In this document: one piece after another, positions 34,353 to 37,366 of the stretch
Layout of the letters: each line of letters starts with the position of its first letter
Numbering within the stretch: the first letter of the stretch is position 1
Assembly (NCBI GenBank): GCA_019456195.1
Contig: VRUK01000052.1
Coordinates: 1 to 37,366, forward strand
DNA length: 37,366 bases
Direction: 5' to 3'
From: Planctomycetota bacterium
GTDB lineage: Bacteria; Planctomycetota; Phycisphaerae; Sedimentisphaerales; Anaerobacaceae
Position numbers and translations under genes: made by a program
The notes under the pieces: model-generated
Told to the model about the DNA's origin: nothing
What the model saw: only the letters and a program-made list of their open reading frames with translations
Database searches by the model: none

Positions 34353-35366
34353 TTAGCCGCTGAATCCGAACAAATACACCAGGTATCCAACATATCCACA
34401 GAGCAGAAGTGTGCCGCTTATTCGTCCGATTATGTTCCTGCCGAGAATGATCGCTAAGGCAAAGGCGGCGCTGACGATAATCATAATCCAGTAATCGGCC
34501 CCTCCAGCAAACCGTTGCTCTATATCAAACGGCAGGACTGTGCCTGCTCCGCCGACAACCAAAAGCGTATTGAAGATATTGGACCCAACGAGATTGCCGA
34601 CGGAAATATCGTGATGGCCTCTGAGAGCCGCTGCCACGCAGGTTACAAGCTCAGGAAGAGAAGTTCCGAATGCGATGATAGTCAGACCTATAACGCTCGT
34701 ACTCAGGCCGATTTTCGTGCCGATAAAAACGGCCCCGTCCTTGGCCATCTCAGCTCCAACAGCCAGCCCAATTAATCCAATCACAATCAAGATCGCATTT
34801 TTTTTCACATCTCCACTCGCGGGGATGATTATCTCCGGATCGTCCCCATTCTCTACCGCTAATCTATTCAGTTCCGCTTGTTTATTCTTGTTTTGTACTC
34901 TTTCTTTCCTCGCCAGATGTATCGTTATCAGAATCAACACCGCAAACACTGCTAACAACGCAAAGGCTTCCAGCCGGGCAAGATGCGAATCGCACAGAAA
35001 TGGCCACAATAGCAGCCCCATAAGAATCATTACAGGTATCTCACGTCGAAGCGTTTGCCTTTTGACCATGAGAGGCCGAATAAGGGCCACCAGTCCACCC
35101 ACAAGGGCCAGATTCGCAATATTAGAGCCGAAAACATTACCGATGGCAATATTTCCCCCTTCGCCGGTCTTATCCAGGACTCCGGCGATGCTCACTGCTA
35201 ATTCAGGCGCAGATGTCCCCATAGCAACAACCGTCAGGCCGATAACAAGTGAGCTGATACCGAGCCGCCGTGCCAACCAAACGGCCCCGGCCACTAAAAG
35301 CTCGGCGCACACCCACAATATCGCCAGCCCTCCAACTAAAAGTATAACAGCTAATATTATATTCAT
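34353..35366 (-). CDS. Calcium/sodium (CaCA family) antiporter
   Basis: A 337-residue polytopic protein with the two alpha repeats of the cation/Ca2+ exchanger superfamily: MGTSAPELAVSIAGVL with GNVFGSNIANLALVGG in the first half and FGTSLPELVTCVAAAL with GNLVGSNIFNTLLVVG in the second. A Lys/Asn-rich cytoplasmic loop (ARKERVQNKNKQAE) separates them. Such proteins, for example E. coli YrbG, exchange Na+ or K+ for Ca2+ across the inner membrane. ATG 35366 is preferred to ATG 35426 because the hydrophobic first helix (MNIILAVILLVGG) starts there and the 20 preceding residues are polar and unlike the family. Confidence 0.9.
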   Translation of the reverse strand: MNIILAVILLVGGLAILWVCAELLVAGAVWLARRLGISSLVIGLTVVAMGTSAPELAVSIAGVLDKTGEGGNIAIGNVFGSNIANLALVGGLVALIRPLMVKRQTLRREIPVMILMGLLLWPFLCDSHLARLEAFALLAVFAVLILITIHLARKERVQNKNKQAELNRLAVENGDDPEIIIPASGDVKKNAILIVIGLIGLAVGAEMAKDGAVFIGTKIGLSTSVIGLTIIAFGTSLPELVTCVAAALRGHHDISVGNLVGSNIFNTLLVVGGAGTVLPFDIEQRFAGGADYWIMIIVSAAFALAIILGRNIIGRISGTLLLCGYVGYLVYLFGFSG

Positions 35367-35640
35367 CTGTATGCCAAGTCCTATATTTTCTCTCAGCTTT
35401 GTCCACCCTACATTTTTGTAAAACAATAATTGAAGACGCTTCCTATTGCAAGTTATTTAGTATTTGCCACACGAGGGTATTCGTATTTGTAAAAAGATGT
35501 TTTTTTGCTATGAACCGACTTTTTAATGAAGAATACAAAATAATGTTACCATTTGATAAAGTTGCTCTTTCATTTTGACGAAGAATCCATAGCGGAGCCC
35601 ATTGGATGTCAATGGGGGATATTTCATTTCATAACTTGCG

Positions 35641-35645
35641 AGGAG
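35641..35645 (+). promoter_or_regulatory. Ribosome binding site of the lipoprotein gene
   Basis: AGGAG, 7 nt before ATG 35653. Confidence 0.75.
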
Positions 35646-35652
35646 ACTGAAG

Positions 35653-37366
35653 ATGACAAAAAGAAAAAAGAGGCTGATTGCTCGGCAATTGGTTAACACA
35701 TATTTGATTCTAATGTTACTCATCTCGGGATGTGCTGACAGCAAATATGGTCAGATATTAAAGCCGAAAAAAGAGCGAGCCGAAATTACGAATACTCATT
35801 CAGAATTTTCCACCCTTGCCAACAGTTCAGATTTGCCGATAAAGTATATAAGCGAAGGTAAGATCGGTGTTTCAAATGTCGAAACGGCCCTGGAAATCGC
35901 CGATTTCGGTGACTTACAAGCTCGTGCTGAATTCAGTAAACAGTCGGCTGATTATAATGCCAGCCGAACGGAATTAGAAGCACAAATCAACAAAAACCTC
36001 TCTGAAGCAGATGCTCTTCGTAAACAGTACAGCAAAGAATATAGCAAGGCTATGGCACAAATTACGGCAAGAGTAGCAGAACTCGATGCTCTCGAAGGAC
36101 TTAAAGACGCAAACGTAGCTTCTTTAATCAAAGAAGGCGACAGCAAACGTTATGATCTTATCGCTAATACACGTGAAAAGTTCGAAAGCGAAAAGGCTCG
36201 GATTGAACAATTAAAGGCGATTCACGATGCGATAGAAGTCGAAAGCAACGCCAAGATTCTTGAAATGACAGAGGCCTCGAAAGCGACACGTGTACGGGCC
36301 AATGCTACTGTAATAGATCTTGAGGCGGAGGCTCGCTCAGTTCAACTGGAAACTCAGGCTCGCGTGGATGAACTTGGCGAGCAGGTTAGATCTATTACTA
36401 TCCAAACGAAATCGGAGGCCGACAGACTCAATGCTACCAGAGAAGCAATCCTGAAGGATTCAGAGGCTCACGTAAAAGAGCTTCGTAGCAAAGCCAGTAC
36501 CATTCAAAATAATCTTGCGAACGAAGAGTATCAGTTAAAACTGACGGAAGCCGAATCTGTAAAAGCCGAATCGCAGGCGAAAACATTAAAGAAATCCGCC
36601 AATGCGCCTACTCGCCTTGAGAAGACTCTGGCTGAAATTGATCGTCTTCGTGCGGAGATTAGTTACCATCAGGAAACCTCTATAGCCAATTACGAATCGC
36701 TGCTTGCTGAAACTGAGTCCAAAATTGACGATGACCTTAACGAAGTCAAGAAACTTCGAATTAGCTCAGACAGGGCCGAACAAGTCGCCCGTTCTGAATT
36801 TATTAAGGCCGAAGCAGGCGCTCGTGCCGAGGCTGTACGTGAGACAGCGATCCATGCCGAAGTTTTAGCCGAAGCGCAAAAACTTCAGATTATCGCCGAA
36901 GCGGAAGCCGAAGCGGTAAGAATCAAAAAGAAATTTCTGGATGAGATAGCGTCAAAAAAAGCAGACAATAAAGTCGAAATCGATAATTACACCACTTTTG
37001 TATCAGAGCAGACAGAAGAACTGCACGCAGTTCCGGATGTCCCGCAGGTACAGCCTGTCGCGCCAAGGATAGAGCCAAATCACGTCGCAGCATATCGTAC
37101 AAGTTTCGCCGAAGTTATGAGAATAAGGGCACAGGCGAATGCGTATGAATTGGTCGCAGAAGCATCATTCGCGCAAACAGAAATAAATCTTCTGGCCACA
37201 AAAAGACAGGAAGATGCTATTGCGGCAGAACAATTGGGTATAGCTGATGCTCTTGAAGCACAGGCCCGCGCTCGCTTTAGTGAAATTGAAATCAAGATCG
37301 AAAAAGAAATGGATGTCGTAGAGTCAAAATACCGACAGCAAGTTGTTCAGGCTGAGTCCTTCCGCA
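35653..37366 (+). CDS. Large coiled-coil lipoprotein, 3' end outside the window
   Basis: The frame stays open from ATG 35653 to the last base of the window (571 full codons seen), so the gene is truncated by the window edge. Residues 13-27 are a lipoprotein signal with lipobox Leu-Ile-Ser-Gly-Cys at Cys27; the residue after it is Ala then Asp, so retention in the inner membrane by a +2 Asp is not indicated. From about residue 90 onward nearly all sequence is Ala/Glu/Lys/Arg-rich with heptad-like spacing (EAEARSVQLETQARVDEL, AEAEAEAVRIKKKF), interrupted by a Pro-rich segment around residue 465 (VPDVPQVQPVAPRIEP). It resembles envelope coiled-coil proteins in layout; no enzyme domain is seen. 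A strong AGGAG precedes the ATG. Confidence 0.85.
   Translation, partial: MTKRKKRLIARQLVNTYLILMLLISGCADSKYGQILKPKKERAEITNTHSEFSTLANSSDLPIKYISEGKIGVSNVETALEIADFGDLQARAEFSKQSADYNASRTELEAQINKNLSEADALRKQYSKEYSKAMAQITARVAELDALEGLKDANVASLIKEGDSKRYDLIANTREKFESEKARIEQLKAIHDAIEVESNAKILEMTEASKATRVRANATVIDLEAEARSVQLETQARVDELGEQVRSITIQTKSEADRLNATREAILKDSEAHVKELRSKASTIQNNLANEEYQLKLTEAESVKAESQAKTLKKSANAPTRLEKTLAEIDRLRAEISYHQETSIANYESLLAETESKIDDDLNEVKKLRISSDRAEQVARSEFIKAEAGARAEAVRETAIHAEVLAEAQKLQIIAEAEAEAVRIKKKFLDEIASKKADNKVEIDNYTTFVSEQTEELHAVPDVPQVQPVAPRIEPNHVAAYRTSFAEVMRIRAQANAYELVAEASFAQTEINLLATKRQEDAIAAEQLGIADALEAQARARFSEIEIKIEKEMDVVESKYRQQVVQAESFR

Noticed and set aside
35523..35744. 73-residue minus-strand frame opposite the lipoprotein start
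   Set aside because: It overlaps the lipoprotein signal region on the other strand, where the start signal and lipobox are convincing.

Overview
The window looks like a chromosome segment from an uncultured planctomycete, most likely of the class Phycisphaerae (inferred from gene families, no marker gene present). The clues are an N-methylated H-X9-DG-like prepilin, an exported PQQ propeller with a WPQWRG start, a DUF1080 (3-keto-disaccharide hydrolase) domain, several right-handed beta-helix proteins, Tat-exported sugar-acid enzymes, and intergenic tandem repeats of a kind I associate with that group.

Layout. (1) 180-680: rubrerythrin. (2) 769-8794, minus strand: a five-gene cluster for uronic-acid/rhamnose-rich polysaccharide breakdown (DUF1080-RraA fusion, enolase-superfamily dehydratase, mannonate dehydratase, GH106-like hydrolase, pectate-lyase-fold protein); every product starts with an export signal, two of them twin-arginine. 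(3) 9036-9108: a CAU tRNA, probably tRNA-Ile2. (4) 9188-12444: exported PQQ beta-propeller and an outer-membrane barrel protein separated by repeat-rich DNA. (5) 12445-16200: a repeat and mobile-element hub with a REP-associated transposase (RAYT), a relic of its 5' end, 31-bp tandem REP arrays, and an IS110-family element sitting inside the REP array. (6) 16177-20414, minus strand: PutP-type Na+ symporter and a 901-residue beta-helix protein. (7) 20693-26485, plus strand: alpha/beta hydrolase, dapL, a folK-deoxynucleoside kinase fusion, panC, a HicB antitoxin with a gutted hicA relic, panD, lgt. (8) 26616-31617: rhomboid protease, small membrane protein, prepilin, RACE-type ferredoxin/ASKHA activase, and a 26-residue highly basic ORF. 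(9) 31811-34207: Cys-containing small protein and an ECF sigma / membrane anti-sigma candidate / charged exported protein operon. (10) 34353-37366: CaCA antiporter and a coiled-coil lipoprotein running off the window.

The genes combine extracytoplasmic carbohydrate breakdown (regions 2 and 6), coenzyme and amino-acid biosynthesis (panC, panD, folK, dapL), envelope biogenesis and signalling (lgt, rhomboid, sigma operon, lipoprotein) and a mobile-repeat landscape. The most notable points are the IS110 insertion that splits a REP array exactly within one unit, the RAYT flanked by copies of its own 5' end, the internally deleted hicA between panC and panD, the folK-dNK and DUF1080-RraA fusions, and an exported sugar-acid catabolic cluster. 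I do not see a clearly new defence system.
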